Below, piece after piece: positions 11,966 through 23,779 of a stretch of DNA of 64,000 nucleotides; positions within the stretch are counted from its first letter, which is position 1; every line of letters starts with the position of its first letter. Source of the stretch: Oncomelania hupensis. Taxonomy: Eukaryota > Mollusca > Gastropoda > Littorinimorpha > Pomatiopsidae. A program made the translations under genes and the position numbers. The stretch is taken from NCBI GenBank assembly GCA_036898135.1, contig CM072526.1, positions 9,012,687 through 9,076,686 on the forward strand, written 5' to 3'. The notes beneath the pieces are model-generated. The model saw only the letters and a list, made by a program, of their open reading frames with translations, was not told the origin of the DNA and ran no database searches.

Positions 11966-12575
11966 AGGAGTTCTATAATGTTGTGTTGGCACAAAGGAGT
12001 TCTATAATGTTGTGTTGGCACAAAGAAGTTCTATAATGTTGTGTTGGCACAAAGGAGTTCTATAATGTTGTGTTGGCACAAAGGAGTTCTATAATGTTGT
12101 GTTGGCACAAAGGAGTTCAATAATTATGTTGTGTTGGCACAAAGGAGTTCTATAATGTTGTTCTATAATGTTGTGTTGGCACAAAGGAGTTCTATAATGT
12201 TGTTCTATAATGTTGTGTTGGCACAAAGGAGTTCTATAATGTTGTGTTGGCACAAAGGAGTTCTATAATGTTGTGTTGTCACAAAGGAGTTCTATAATGT
12301 TGTTCTGTAATGTTGTGTTGGCACAAAGGAGTTCTATAATGTTGTGTTGGCACAAAGGAGTTCTATAATGTTGTGTTGGCACAAAGGAGTTCTATAATGT
12401 TGTTCTATAATGTTATGTTGGCACAAAGGAGTTCTATAATGTTGTGTTGGCACAAAAAAGTTCTATAATGTTGTGTTGGCACAAAGGAGTTCTATAATGT
12501 TGTGTTGGCACAAAGGAGTTCTATAATGTTGTGTTGGCACAAAGGAGTTCTATAATGTTGCGTTGGCACAAAGTT
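11966..12575. repeat. Minisatellite, 29-bp unit, about 21 copies
   Basis: Units contain TTCTATAATGTTGTGTTGGC and ACAAAGGAG. Several carry an extra TTCTATAATGTTG, giving a higher-order pattern of 29- and 42-bp units. Confidence 0.95.
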
Positions 12576-12794
12576 CAGATCGTGGCCCACCATTCCGTGT
12601 TTTTGTTTCTTTGGCTTTGCTAGGATAAAGCCGAGGCCAAACATCGTCAACACAATTAACACTTTGGAAAATGCTTAGTTTTTGGGCTGTCTTTGTTTTT
12701 GGGAATACATTTGAATGGCTTGCTATCTTGGTTGTGTTTGTGGATGTCCGCTATTGATCGTAGTCGTTAATGGACCTGGAAACGTTACGGAACT
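12576..12794. other. Diverged interspersed sequence
   Basis: The segment with CATTTGAATGGCTTGC near 12709 recurs in diverged form near 44184 (CATTTGAATTGCTTGC), so it is probably part of an old repeat family. No coding evidence. Confidence 0.35.
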
Positions 12795-13050
12795 CAAAGG
12801 AATTTAAATAATGAACTTAAATAGTGAACTTAAGTAATAAACTTAAATAATGAATTTAAACAATGAACTTTAATAATTAACTGAAATAGTTAACTTAAGT
12901 AATCAACTAAAATAATGAACTGAAATAATGAACTGAAATGAACTGAAATAAACTGAAATGTTAATAAAACCAAATGATTTGCACAGAAATAACATGAAAT
13001 GAAGGGAAATAAAATGAAATGAACTGAAATAACCTGAATTGCAGGTCTGA
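12795..13050. repeat. Degenerate AT-rich short tandem repeat
   Basis: Irregular 10- to 13-bp units of the AACTGAAATAATG type. Confidence 0.75.
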
Positions 13051-13231
13051 CGAAAGTGGATTGGTGGTAAGAAGATTACAACTCATCTCCCGCCGATTGT
13101 TCTGGAATGCTTGGTGTGATTGCTTGTTGGCGTGTCTGCTTTGTAGTTTGTGTGTATGTGCGTGCGAGTGGGTGTATGTATGTGTGTGTAGGTGTGTGTA
13201 TGTGTGTGTGTGTGTTTAAGCAATAGTTACG

Positions 13232-13632
13232 ATTATAATACTTTGTAGCATTATTATAATGTGTAGTTTTAGTAAATGAAGGTATAATACTTTGTAGCAT
13301 TATTATAATGTGTAGTTTTAGTAAATAAAGGTATAATATTTTGTAGCATTATTATAATGTGTAGTTTTAGTAAATGAAGGTTTAATACTTTGTAGCATTA
13401 TTATAATGTGTAGTTTTAGTAAATGAAGGTTTAATACTTTGTAGCATTATCATAATGTGTAGTTTTAGTAAATGAAGGTATAATACTTTGTAGCATTATT
13501 ATAATGTGTAGTTTTAGTAAATGAAGGTATAATACTTTGTAGCATTATTATAATGTGTAGTTTTAGTAAATGAAGGTATAATACTTTGTAGCATTATTAT
13601 AATGTGTAGTTTTAGTAAATGAAGGTATAAAC
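13232..13632. repeat. Minisatellite, 49-bp unit, about 8 copies
   Basis: Units contain TATAATACTTTGTAGCATTA and TGTGTAGTTTTAGTAAATG with very little variation. Confidence 0.95.
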
Positions 13633-14144
13633 CCATTTGTTTTGTTTTAATTGATGTGAATTTGCCTTTTGTATTATGCGTTAGTCTGTGCTTTTGACGT
13701 TGTAAATATGTCAGGCCCAATAACATCCATGCACATTTTCATGTTTTGTGATTTACGTGTAGTTTGTGTGTGCTTTACGCATTCTTGTTTGAGAAATGTT
13801 TCAGATTTAAACCTTTTCTTAATCTTTATTTTAGTTAGTTCTTTATTTTCTGTCATAAACCTCGGAGCGTGATTTACTATTTATGCATCTAATTCGCATT
13901 ACTACCAGAATATTCATACAAACCTCACACGAGTTTGCTAACAGTTCTTAAACATTTTAATTCCGCACATACATTCACATAAACATAGGCCTATTCTTTA
14001 CTTCCTCGTTCACCCAAGTTGAGCGAGAGAGAAATGTCCCAACACTTAAAAACAAACAAGCAGCAGAAGAATTTTATATATGCATTTTGATATTTTTACA
14101 GCTCTCTCTCTCTCTCTCTTTCACACATTCAACTAACTCTATCT
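13633..14144. other. No gene seen
   Basis: AT-rich sequence ending in a (CT)n tract at 14101-14120. A weak frame reads a short Cys/Phe-rich peptide without splice or start context. Confidence 0.4.
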
Positions 14145-14159
14145 ATCTCTATCCAGACC

Positions 14160-15952
14160 CGTAACCCGAAGGTCGTAGGGGCACCACAGATGATCGTTTA
14201 ACCAGCATACTCCATCTTTCTCTGTCCTCAGCAGCCCTGATGGCTTCGCTCAGTGTCAAACCAGTCCATTCTCGAATGTTGTCCTACCACCTCTTTTTCG
14301 GTCTCCCTCTTCTTCTACCTCCTTGCATTGTGCCTTGCAGAATAGTCTTTGCAAGGCCTGATGATCTGGTGAGGTGGCCATACCATCGGAGTTTCCGTTT
14401 CTTCACCACTGTGAGCAGGTCATCGTGTTGTCCAATGGCTTGTGTGATGGTCTGTCGGACTTCGTCGTTGGTGATGTATTGGGTATAGGAAATGCCCAAA
14501 AGTCTTTTGTAGCACCTCATCTCCATGCTTTATATTCTTCGTTGGAGATCTGCTGTGAGGGTCCATGCTTCGCAAGCATATAGGAAGATGGAGATGACAA
14601 GGGAGCGCAGCAGTCTTACTTTGGAATGTAGACTGATGGTCCTGTCTTTCCAAATGGGCTTCAACCTTGTCAGGACAGCAGTTGTTTGTGCGATCCTGGA
14701 GAGGACTTCCTGTCGGGACCCATTGTCTGATACAATGGCTCCTAAATATTTGAAGCTATGCACTGTGTTGAGGGATTGGCCTTGGACTTTGATGTCCGTG
14801 TTGATGCCATTGGTGTTGTTGGTCATCATTTTGGTCTTCTCTGCACTTATTTCCATTCCATAGGCTTTGGAGGTGGTGTCAAGCCTCTGTACCAGCTGTT
14901 CAAGTTCTTGCTCCTCTCCAGCCAATCCATCAATGTCATCTGCAAAACGAAGATTGGAGATTGCTCTACCCCCTATGCTGACTGTGCCTTCATGGTCTGC
15001 AAGAGCATCTGACATGATGCGCTCTAAGAAGATGTTGAAGAGTGTTGGAGAGAGTAGGCATCCTTGACTCACACCGATTGTTGTTCTGAACCAGTTCCCG
15101 ATGGCGCTGTTGTGGAGGACTGCACTGGTAGCCTTGTCATACAGGCTTTTGATGATTTCAATAATTTTAGGGCTGATGTTGTACACTTTCATTGTTGCCC
15201 ATAGAGCTGCATGCCAGACTCGGTCAAACGCCTTCTTGAAGTCTATGAACACATGATATAGATGTTGTTGGTGCTGTAGGTATTTCTCACAGATTATTCT
15301 GAGGTTGAAAATCTGCTCAGTGGTACTTCGCCCTGCCATGAATCCTGCTTTTTCTTCAGCTATGATTTGTTCAGCTTGGGGTTTCAACCTGTTGAGTATT
15401 ATTTTCAGGAGGACCTTGCTGGTATGGCTAATGAGGCTGATGGTGCGGTAATTTTCACACTCCTGAAGGTTACCTATTTTGGGAAGAGTGATGACAAGCG
15501 ACTGGGTCCATGGTATAGGCCACTCGCCACTCTGCCAGATCTTGTTACAGATAATGGTGAGGGCATCAATCATCACTTCTCCTCCTGCTTGTAGCAGTTC
15601 CGCGGGTATGTTGTCCACTCCCGCTGACTTCCCTTTCTTTAGCGATTGCACTGCTGCCTCAACTTCTTCCCGAAGAATTGAGAGGATTTTTTTCTTCTTC
15701 TCTGTTCTCGTGACATGTTAGAACTGATGGGTCTCCATTTGGTGTATGGTTGTAAAGGTCAGAGCAGTACTCTGTCCATCTGTCCAAGACTTCTTGTTCT
15801 TCTGTAAGGCATATGCCAGACTTGCTTTGGATCGTGGAGACACTTGTCAGCCGCTTCACAGTCTGGTAGGCCTTCTTGCTGTTGTTCTTGTTCAGACTGT
15901 TCTCTATTTCGTGGCATTGATCTTCTATCCAGTTCTCCTTTGCTGTGCGCAT
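14160..15952 (-). pseudogene. LINE reverse transcriptase and C-terminal region, broken
   Basis: The longest intact block (15651-14530) starts at QSLKKGKSAGVDNIPAELL and continues with FIDFKKAFDRVWHAAL, GVSQGCLLSPTLFNIFLERI and the catalytic LRFADDIDGLAG, so the two active-site Asp residues remain. Upstream, 15952-15659 is a linker reading ENWIEDQCHEIENSL, joined by a frameshift in the A-run of GAAGAAAAAAATCC. Downstream, CAA to TAA after TADLQRRI and GAG to TAG after KKRW stop translation. The tail then reads DNIREWTGLTLSEAI. Confidence 0.9.
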
Positions 15953-16055
15953 GCCTTTTCGGATGTCATTGTTGATTTTTCGGTAGACGTCAGCTCCCTG
16001 TAAGTTGTTCTTTTTTTTTTTTTATCTCTCTTCGTTTATCACACAGATCCAAAGG

Positions 16056-17232
16056 TTAAGGCGTGATCCACGGCTTCTTCTTTGGTCGGTGCTTGCCAAG
16101 GATCTCAGTGGCGGCATCTGTCACAGCTGAGTTGAAGGTGGTGGTCATGGTATTGGCATCTACTTCACCAGCCCCCAAAATGAGCAGTGGTGCAAATTTC
16201 CCTCCAATTGTGGCCTGAAATAGTTCTGCCACCTCCGGGTCTTGCAGTTTGTCAAGGTCGAACTTCAGTCTAGTGCACTTTGCTGTATTTACTCTCTTCA
16301 AATGGAGCCGGAAAGACATCATCACGAGATCGTGGTCACTTCCGATGTCTGCTCCTGGAAAAGTACGTGTCCTGCCAATGTTGATGCTTGATCTGAAGCG
16401 TTTCTTGACCATGATGTAGTCTATTTGGTTGTGATGTTCCCCGCCGGGACTGTGCCATGTCCATCGTCTGGAGTTTTTGTGGAGACCAAGCGTGTTTGCC
16501 AGTACCAGATTGTTGTATCTGGCAAACTCCAAGAGTCTCAGACCCCTGTCATTTGTCTCGTTGTTGCAGTGTGCAGTCCACATGTGTCTCCCCAGTTGTG
16601 GTGCGCATCTTGGCCAACCTTGGCATTCCAGTCGCCTTGCACTATGACTATGTCCTTCTTCGGCACTTGGTCAAGGACCGCCGTAGATTTTCATGAAAAT
16701 CCTCCACTTCGCTGTCGTCATAGTCTGATGTTGGGGCATAGGCCTGGATGATGGTGATGTTGAAAGGAGCTGCTCTCAGGCGGATGGTGATGAGTCTACT
16801 GGAGACTGGGCGGCAACCCATGACAGTGGCTAGAATGTTCTTGTGGACCAAGAATCCAACGCCTTGTTCGTGCCTGTCATCTCTACCGCTGAAATAGAGC
16901 TTGTGGCCTTTGTCGGTCGTTGTTTCACCTAGGCCTTTCCAACGCTGTTCGCTGATGCCTAGAACGTTCCATCGATAGTGGGCCAACTTGTGGGCCAGTT
17001 CTTCTAATTTTCCTTCCGCAGTTAGGGTCCTGACATTCCAGGTTCTTATCACGATGTTGTTTCTCGTGCGGATCTTGCTAAATTGTCCATCAGTAGCATA
17101 CTTAACACCTCCGTCCTGGTGGCCAACGGAAGGCGCGGTCCTTGTTCCGGGCGACGACCGATCCGGTATGGAATTAGTGGATTGTGTCATCATGTAGTGT
17201 GTCTTGGGCAAAAAAGACCTGGCGGTGCCCAA
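16056..17232 (-). pseudogene. LINE endonuclease domain, broken
   Basis: Exonuclease-endonuclease-phosphatase fold endonuclease that would nick target DNA. Visible motifs in order: TWNVRTLTAEGK, GISEQRW (catalytic Glu), IIQAYAPTSDYDD, GDWNAKVGQD (Asp/Asn) and IGSDHDLVMM (Asp-His). A one-base shift lies near 16692, between HENLRR and VPKKDIV, and a second near 16585. An in-frame TAA at about 16055 follows KKKPWITP, and the 13-A run at 16011-16023 shifts the frame again. Genome annotations often label this domain craniofacial development protein 2-like, because the ruminant gene of that name derives from an RTE endonuclease. Confidence 0.9.
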
Positions 17233-17256
17233 TCCTCTCCAGGCTGTTGGCCACAG

Positions 17257-17924
17257 CCGAAATCCACGAACTCAACTAACGGTGAATATAATTCAAGGTG
17301 TTAACGTCAATCTAAGTAATTTAACCAGTAAAGTAATTCACAAAATAAACGTTAACAAATGATTTAGTCCCTAATAGTCCAACTAACTATTCAATCTTCA
17401 AACACATTTTCTTTACAATTACTTGTAGATATAAAATCGTTTTTAAATGTACAAACACTAATAGTTCTTTTAGGCTACCTTATATTTTGAATCCGCCACA
17501 ATTAAAATTATTTTCACCTAACACCACAACTATATATAACATTCACACACTTTTAGACACTCACTCCATCCACCATTACACCTATCCATAAAAGTTCATC
17601 CACACTTCTAGCAAACAGTCACAATCACCTAGAGAGAGAACTTTGACTTGATCACACCCAATGAGTCAGCTAATTAAAAGAAATTTGCTTATAAGGAAAG
17701 ATAATTCATAGTTCCAAATTTTTTCGCCCACGCTTTCATTCACGGTGACTGTGCTAGTTAACACTAGTTCACCAAACTACGTGTTGCACTGTAAATTAAA
17801 CAATTCACTTCCTGGCATTTTCAAACCAATTTTCTACATAAACCATGTACCATATTTTCAAAGATAATACTTTTTAACTTGGACGACTTCTTGTTAGTTG
17901 ATTTTTAAAGATTTTTGAAGGAAG
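17257..17924. other. AT-rich stretch, no gene seen
   Basis: No exon, domain or tandem structure detected. Confidence 0.45.
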
Positions 17925-18495
17925 TGAATGTATTGAGTTTCCTATTGTATTGAAGTGATTGTTTTGAGTTTCATGTTGTATTGGTGATTGTTTTGGGTTT
18001 CATATTGAAGTGATTGTTTGAGGTTTCCTATTGTATTGAAGTGATTGTTTTGGGTTTCGTGTTGTATTGGTGATTGTTTTGGGTTTCATATTGAAGTGAT
18101 TGAGGTTTCCTGTTGTATTGAAGTGATTGTTTTGGGTTTCGTGTTGTATTGGTGATTGTTTTGGGTTTTATGTTGAAGTGATTGTTTGAGGTTTCCTGTT
18201 GTATTGAAGTGATTGTTTTGGGTTTCGTGTTGTATTGAAGTGATTGTTTTGGGTTTCCTGTTGTATTGAAGTGATTGTTTTGGGTTTCGTGTTGTATTGG
18301 TGATTGTTTTGGGTTTCGTGTTGTATTGGTGATTGTTTTGGGTTTCGTGTTGTATTGGTGATTGTTTTGGGTTTCGTGTTGTATTGGTGATTGTTTTGGG
18401 TTTCGTGTTGTATTGGTGATTGTTTTGGGTTTCGTGTTGTATTGGTGATTGTTTTGGGTTTTATGTTGAAGTGATTGTTTGAGGTTTCCTGTCGT
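17925..18495. repeat. Minisatellite, about 29-bp unit with longer variants
   Basis: Units of the type TTGTATTGGTGATTGTTTTG plus GGTTTCGTG, mixed with units carrying GAAGTGATTG. The minus-strand frame is a Thr/Gln/Asn-rich artefact. Confidence 0.95.
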
Positions 18496-18649
18496 ATTCC
18501 AGACTGTGGTATTCTGAAGTCTGACTGTGGATCCTCTGCTCAGAGTCAATTCCCACTTTCTCTCGTAGCAAACCCACAATCTTCTCCTTCAAACACAACC
18601 TAAAACCTCGTCTTTTTTATCTTCCTTTGCTCATTAGCAATCTTTCACA

Positions 18650-18705
18650 ACAATGGTCTGTTTCACATGGTCTGTTTCACATGGTCTGTTCCACATGGTC
18701 TCTTC
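18650..18705. repeat. Short tandem repeat, 15-bp unit, four copies
   Basis: Four copies of a 15-bp unit containing ATGGTCTGTTTCAC. Confidence 0.85.
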
Positions 18706-18769
18706 CAACCGTGAGCCCACATCTGCCTCATCTTGTATAATTATAGCTTTATTATATTTTAGTTTTCAT

Positions 18770-19025
18770 ATTTTTTTTTATCTTTTTTGTGTGTTTGTGT
18801 TTATCGTAATGATTTTATTTGTTGAGTGTGAATGCGTGACAATTGCGCTATTTACCGAGTTTTTTTCCTAGCAAAAAGCGCTATTAGGTAAATGTCATTA
18901 TGATGATGATGATGATGACGATGATGACGATGATGATGATGATGATGAAGAGGAGGAGGATGAGAATGAGGAGGAGGAGGAGAATGATGATGATGATAAT
19001 GATGATGATAATGATGATGATGATG

Positions 19026-19069
<44 letters not shown>

Positions 19070-19078
19070 TGCAATTGT
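18770..19078 (+). mobile_element. SINE-like 3' end followed by (GAT)n/(CAT)n microsatellite
   Basis: Repeats the 3555-3690 element (TTTATCGTAATGATTTTAT, then AAAAAGCGCTATTAGG) and passes at about 18898 into GAT-type repeats with GAG interruptions. These flip to CAT-type at 19027, giving a self-complementary array. Confidence 0.75.
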
Positions 19079-19083
19079 ATAAT

Positions 19084-19268
19084 GTTGTCGGGCTGTCCTG
19101 TGGCACAGTTGATAGGTTACCGGTTTCCTATGCCAAAGGTCGCGGATAGGACAAACTTACTTTATTTAGCAAACTTTTCAGAACGCAGAGGGTTTTCTCC
19201 AGGTACTCCGGTTTCCTTCCTCCATTCAATAATGTTATTGGAAGCAGTCTATCAAACATTTCAAAATT
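19084..19268 (+). mobile_element. tRNA-derived SINE, degraded
   Basis: A worn tRNA-like head (GTCCTGTGGCACAGTTGATA, near 19095) precedes GAGGGTTTTCTCCAGGTACT and CCGGTTTCCTT, the same central motif as the SINEs at 209 and 1985. Confidence 0.65.
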
Positions 19269-19324
19269 AAAATTTGATTTTGATTTCCCTTTTCTAATAG
19301 CGACTTGCCTTTACACCACTGTTT

Positions 19325-20128
19325 GAGTGATGAATGTTTGTTATGTATGTAGCAATGTCTGTTACATGTGAGTGATGAATGTTTGTTGTGTATGTAGCAA
19401 TGTCTGTTACATGTGAGTGATGACTGTTTGTTATGTATGTAGCAATGTCTGTTACATGTGAGTGATGACTGTTTGTTGTGTATGTAGCAATGTCTGTTAC
19501 ATGTGAGTGATGAATGTTTGTTGTGTATGTAGCAATGTCTGTTACATGTGAGTGATGACTGTTTGTTATGTATGTAGCAATGTCTGTTACATGTGAGTGA
19601 TGACTGTTTGTTATGTATGTAGCAATGTCTGTTACATGTGAGTGATGAATGTTTGTTATGTATGTAGCAATGTCTGTTACATGTGAGTGATGAATGTTTG
19701 TTGTGTATGTAGCAATGTCTGTTACATGTGAGTGATGACTGTTTGTTATGTATGTAGCAATGTCTGTTACATGTGAGTGATGACTGTTTGTTATGTATGT
19801 AGCAATGTCTGTTACATGTGAGTGATGACTGTTTGTTATGTATGTAGCAATGTCTGTTACATGTGAGTGATGACTGTTTGTTATGTATGTAGCAATGTCT
19901 GTAACATGTGAGTGATGACTGTTTGTTATGTATGTAGCAATGTCTGTAACATGTGAGTGATGACTGTTTGTTATGTATGTAGCAATGTCTGTAACATGTG
20001 AGTGATGACTGTTATGTATGTAGCAATGTCTGTAACATGTGAGTGATGACTGTTATGTATGTAGCAATGTCTGTTACATGTGAGTGATGACTGTTTGTTA
20101 TGTATGTAGCAATGTCTGAAACATGTGA
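19325..20128. repeat. Minisatellite, 45-bp unit, about 18 copies
   Basis: Units contain GTGAGTGATGACTGTTTGTT and ATGTATGTAGCAATGTCTG. Two units near 20005-20065 lost TTTG. A run of units shares the GTAACAT variant, again indicating local spreading. Confidence 0.95.
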
Positions 20129-20280
20129 GCCTGTAGTGTGGTTACAGATCGCCAATTTTTGAGTCTCATTTAGGAATAAGGAGCGTATAGCATCCAGTAG
20201 CGCTATAGTAGTAGTGATAGTAATAGTATTTGCACTTCGTTAACTGCAGGATTCATATTTTATTTGTTCTTTCAAATCAG

Positions 20281-20490
20281 GATCCACAAGACCTCAGTAT
20301 CGTCATCGACGGGAAATCTAAAAAATTCACGGAGTATACGCGAGAGTTCACGAAACAGTACTATCCGGAAATTCTTGATTGTAAGCCCCTGATGGTTCCG
20401 CCTGTACTGTTCCACCAGACATGGCTGTGTACCGACAGAGAGGCCACACACAGGCTTCACTCTCACCTGCCCACAGTAGCCTGCAGGGAC
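20281..20490 (+). CDS. Helicase-like gene, exon a (first one found)
   Basis: Acceptor TTCTTTCAAATCAG, donor GTAAGC at 20491. Exactly 70 codons, phase 0 at both ends, residues 1-70, including LSIVIDGKSKKFTEYTREF and LFHQTWLCTDREATHRLH. No in-frame ATG with upstream stop makes a start credible, so earlier exons are expected. Confidence 0.8.
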
Positions 20491-23400
20491 GTAAGCCTCG
20501 TCGTAGTTGTATCATGCCAAAGCTATGATGTTCTTCATGTTGTCGTAGTTGTATCATGCCAAAGCTATGATGTTCTTCATTTTGTCGTAGTTGTATCATG
20601 CCAAAGCTATGATGTTCTTCATTTTGTCGTAGTTGTATCATGCCAAAGCTATGATGTTCTTCATTTTGTCGTTGTTGTATCATGCCAAAGCTATGATGTT
20701 CTTCATTTTGTCGTTGTTGTATCATGCCAAAGCTATGATGTTCTTCATTTTGTCGTTGTTGTATCATGCCAAAGCTATGATGTTCTTCATTTTGTCGTTG
20801 TTGTATCATGCCAAAGCTATGATGTTCTTCATTGTGTCGTTGTTGTATCATGCCAAAGCTGTGATGTTCTTCATTGTGTCGTTGTTGCATCATGCCAAAG
20901 CTATGATGTTCTTCATTGTGTCGTTGTTGCATCATGCCAAAGCTATGATGTTCTTCATGTTGTCGTTGTTGCATCATGCCAAAGCTATGCTGTTCTTCAT
21001 TTTGTCGTAGTTGTATCATGCCAGAGCTATGATGTTCTTCATGTTGTCGTTGTTGTATCATGCCAAAGCTATGATGTTCTTCATGTTGTCGTTGTTGTAT
21101 CATGCCAAAGCTTTGATGTTCTTCATGTTGTCGTTGTTGTATCATGCCAAAGCTATGATGTTCTTCATGTTGTCGTTGTTGTATCATGCCAAAGCTATGA
21201 TGTTCTTCATGTTGTCGTTGTTGTATCATGCCAAAGCTATGATGTTCTTCATGTTGTCGTTGTTGTATCATGCCAAAGCTATGATGTTCTTCATGTTGTC
21301 GTTGTTGTATCATGCCAAAGCTATGATGTTCTTCATGTTGTCGTTGTTGTATCATGCCAAAGCTATGATGTTCTTCATGTTGTCGTTGTTGTATCATGCC
21401 AAAGCTATGATGTTCTTTATGTTGTCGTTGTTGTATCATGCCAAAGCTATGATGTTCTTCATTTTGTCGTTGTTGTATCATGCCAAAGCTATGATGTTCT
21501 TCATTTTGTCGTAGTTGTATCATGCCAAAGCTATGATGTTCTTCATTGTGTCGTTGTTGTATCATGCCAAAGCTATGATGTTCTTCATTTTGTCGTTGTT
21601 GTATCATGCCAAAGCTATGATGTTCTTCATGTTGTCGTTGTTGTATCATGCCAAAGCTATGATGTTCTTCATTTTGTCGTTGTTGTATCATGCCAAAGCT
21701 ATGATATTCTTCATTTTGTCGTTGTTGTATCATGCCAAAGCTATGATGTTCTTCATTTTGTCGTTGTTGTATCATGCCAAAGCTATGATGTTCTTCATTT
21801 TGTCGTAGTTGTAAAGCGCTTTTCCAGCTCAAGAGCTGCTCAAGGCGCTGGTCGATACAGGATCTAACTCAATCCGCCCGAGGCGCACACTCGCTGCAGT
21901 AGGTGCATTGTCTGACGCCCAGACCACTAAGCACAATGCGGGGATGGGGAGAAGGGACCTAGTGCATGCGGGGTGTATCGGTGTAGCAGGCGCTCACCCG
22001 TCTAGGACATAAGCGTCAAGATGTTAAAAGTCCGTTCAACAGAAAGCGTGCGTGCAGGGACTAAGATGTTAAGACGATTCTAAGAAAATAGCCTTTTCTC
22101 AAGTGGAGGTGTTGGAGAAGATTTTGTGTTTGTTTGCTTCTGAGTTTGGAATTTTCATTGGTCACTGGTGGGGGCAAAATTGGGACTGCCTTCTCAGCCA
22201 ATGCGCCGCAACCGCGAGAGAAGCGCCACTCAGGACAAGGGTGGAAAGGGACGGTAATAAGCGAGTCACCATGTGGTGTCTATATATTGGTGTTTCTAGC
22301 ATTTACCTGTCTAGGACACGAGAGACAGGATCTTTATAGTCTTTGCCGTGGAAGGATGCTTGCGTACACAGACAAGACCTCGGTTTATACTCTCATCCGA
22401 AGGATGCGTGTCCAGACATTCACACGCATTGCCGAAAATAGCTTTGTCACTGTTAATGTTGTTGGCGCCATGGTGACTCGTCTTTATCGTAAAGAAGTAC
22501 AAGTGATAATGTTGTTGGCGCCATGGTGACTCGTCTTTATCGTAAAGAAGTACAGGTGTTAATGTTGTTGGCGCCATGGTGACTCGTCTTTATCGTAAAG
22601 AAGTACAGGTGTTAATGTTGTTGGCGCCATGGTGACTCGTCTTTATCGTAAAGAAGTACAGGTGTTAATGTTGTTGGCGCCATGATGACTCGTCTTTATC
22701 GTAAAGAAACAAAATAAAAACAATACAGACGTAACATTGAACAAAAATAATAGCGGTTCTTTTAACATGAATTTATTTACGTAGGTGACGGTTGCTGACG
22801 TCTCCAACAAGAGCGAGCACGCTCGGAGAGCCTCCGAGGCGGAGTACATGGTGGCCGAAGCTTTCCGTCAGCTGGCCTCAAACTTGCCAGACCCCAGCGC
22901 CATCATAGTGGGCCACAAGTTTGAGAACTATCTCACCAACGTCAGGAAACGTGAGTCTCGCTGCCAGTGTTGATGCTGACACCAGTAGTGAACACTAACT
23001 GACTAATGTGACACGTTACAAGTTGTGCTATGGTCAGCAATACCTAAAACTAACTTGTTTGTTTACAGACATTATCACCACGTATAGCATACTCTACTGA
23101 CGGTATTACCACGTATAGCTCATTCTACAGACATTACCACCACGTATAGCACATTCTACAGACATTATCACCACGTAGCAGATTCTACAGACATTACCAC
23201 CACGTATAGCACATTCTACAGACATTATCACCACGTAGCACATTCTACAGACATTATCACCACGTAGCACATTCTACAGACATTATCACCACGTATAGCA
23301 CATTCTACAGACATTACCACCACGTATAGCACATTCTACAGACATTATCACCACGTAGCACATTCTACAGATATTATCACCAAGTAGCACATTCTACAAA

Positions 23401-23715
23401 CATTATCACCACGTAGCACATTCTACAAACATTATCACCACGTATTGCACATTCTACAGACATTATCACCACGTATAGCATATTCTACAGACATTATCAC
23501 CACGTATAGCACATTCTACAGACATTATCACCACGTAGCACATTCTACAAACATTATCACCACGTATTGCACAATCTACAGACATTATCACCACGTAGCA
23601 CATTCTACAGACATTATCACACATTGCACTTGTCAGTAATTATCCACTACGATAGAGGGGACATCAAACAGAAAGAGAAAGACCGAGAGAAAGAGAGAGA
23701 GAGACAGAGAGAGAC

Positions 23716-23779
<64 letters not shown>

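Larger units (their letters stand above)
14145..17256 (-). mobile_element. RTE-type LINE, nearly full length, inactive
   Basis: Reading on the minus strand: an apurinic endonuclease region, a linker, the reverse transcriptase and the conserved C-terminal tail, then a short 3' UTR ending in GATAG/ATAG repeats (14145-14155). Similarity to the 5' fragment at 38985-39397 ends near 17256, which marks the likely left end of shared sequence. At least eight frame-breaking changes show that the copy is dead. The order endonuclease, reverse transcriptase and no RNase H fits the RTE clade. Confidence 0.9.

Noticed and set aside
20348..21867. Very long open frames on both strands (545 and 494 residues)
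   Set aside because: They consist of a 42-bp minisatellite read as a 14-residue repeat. Only the first 70 codons of the plus frame are a real exon.
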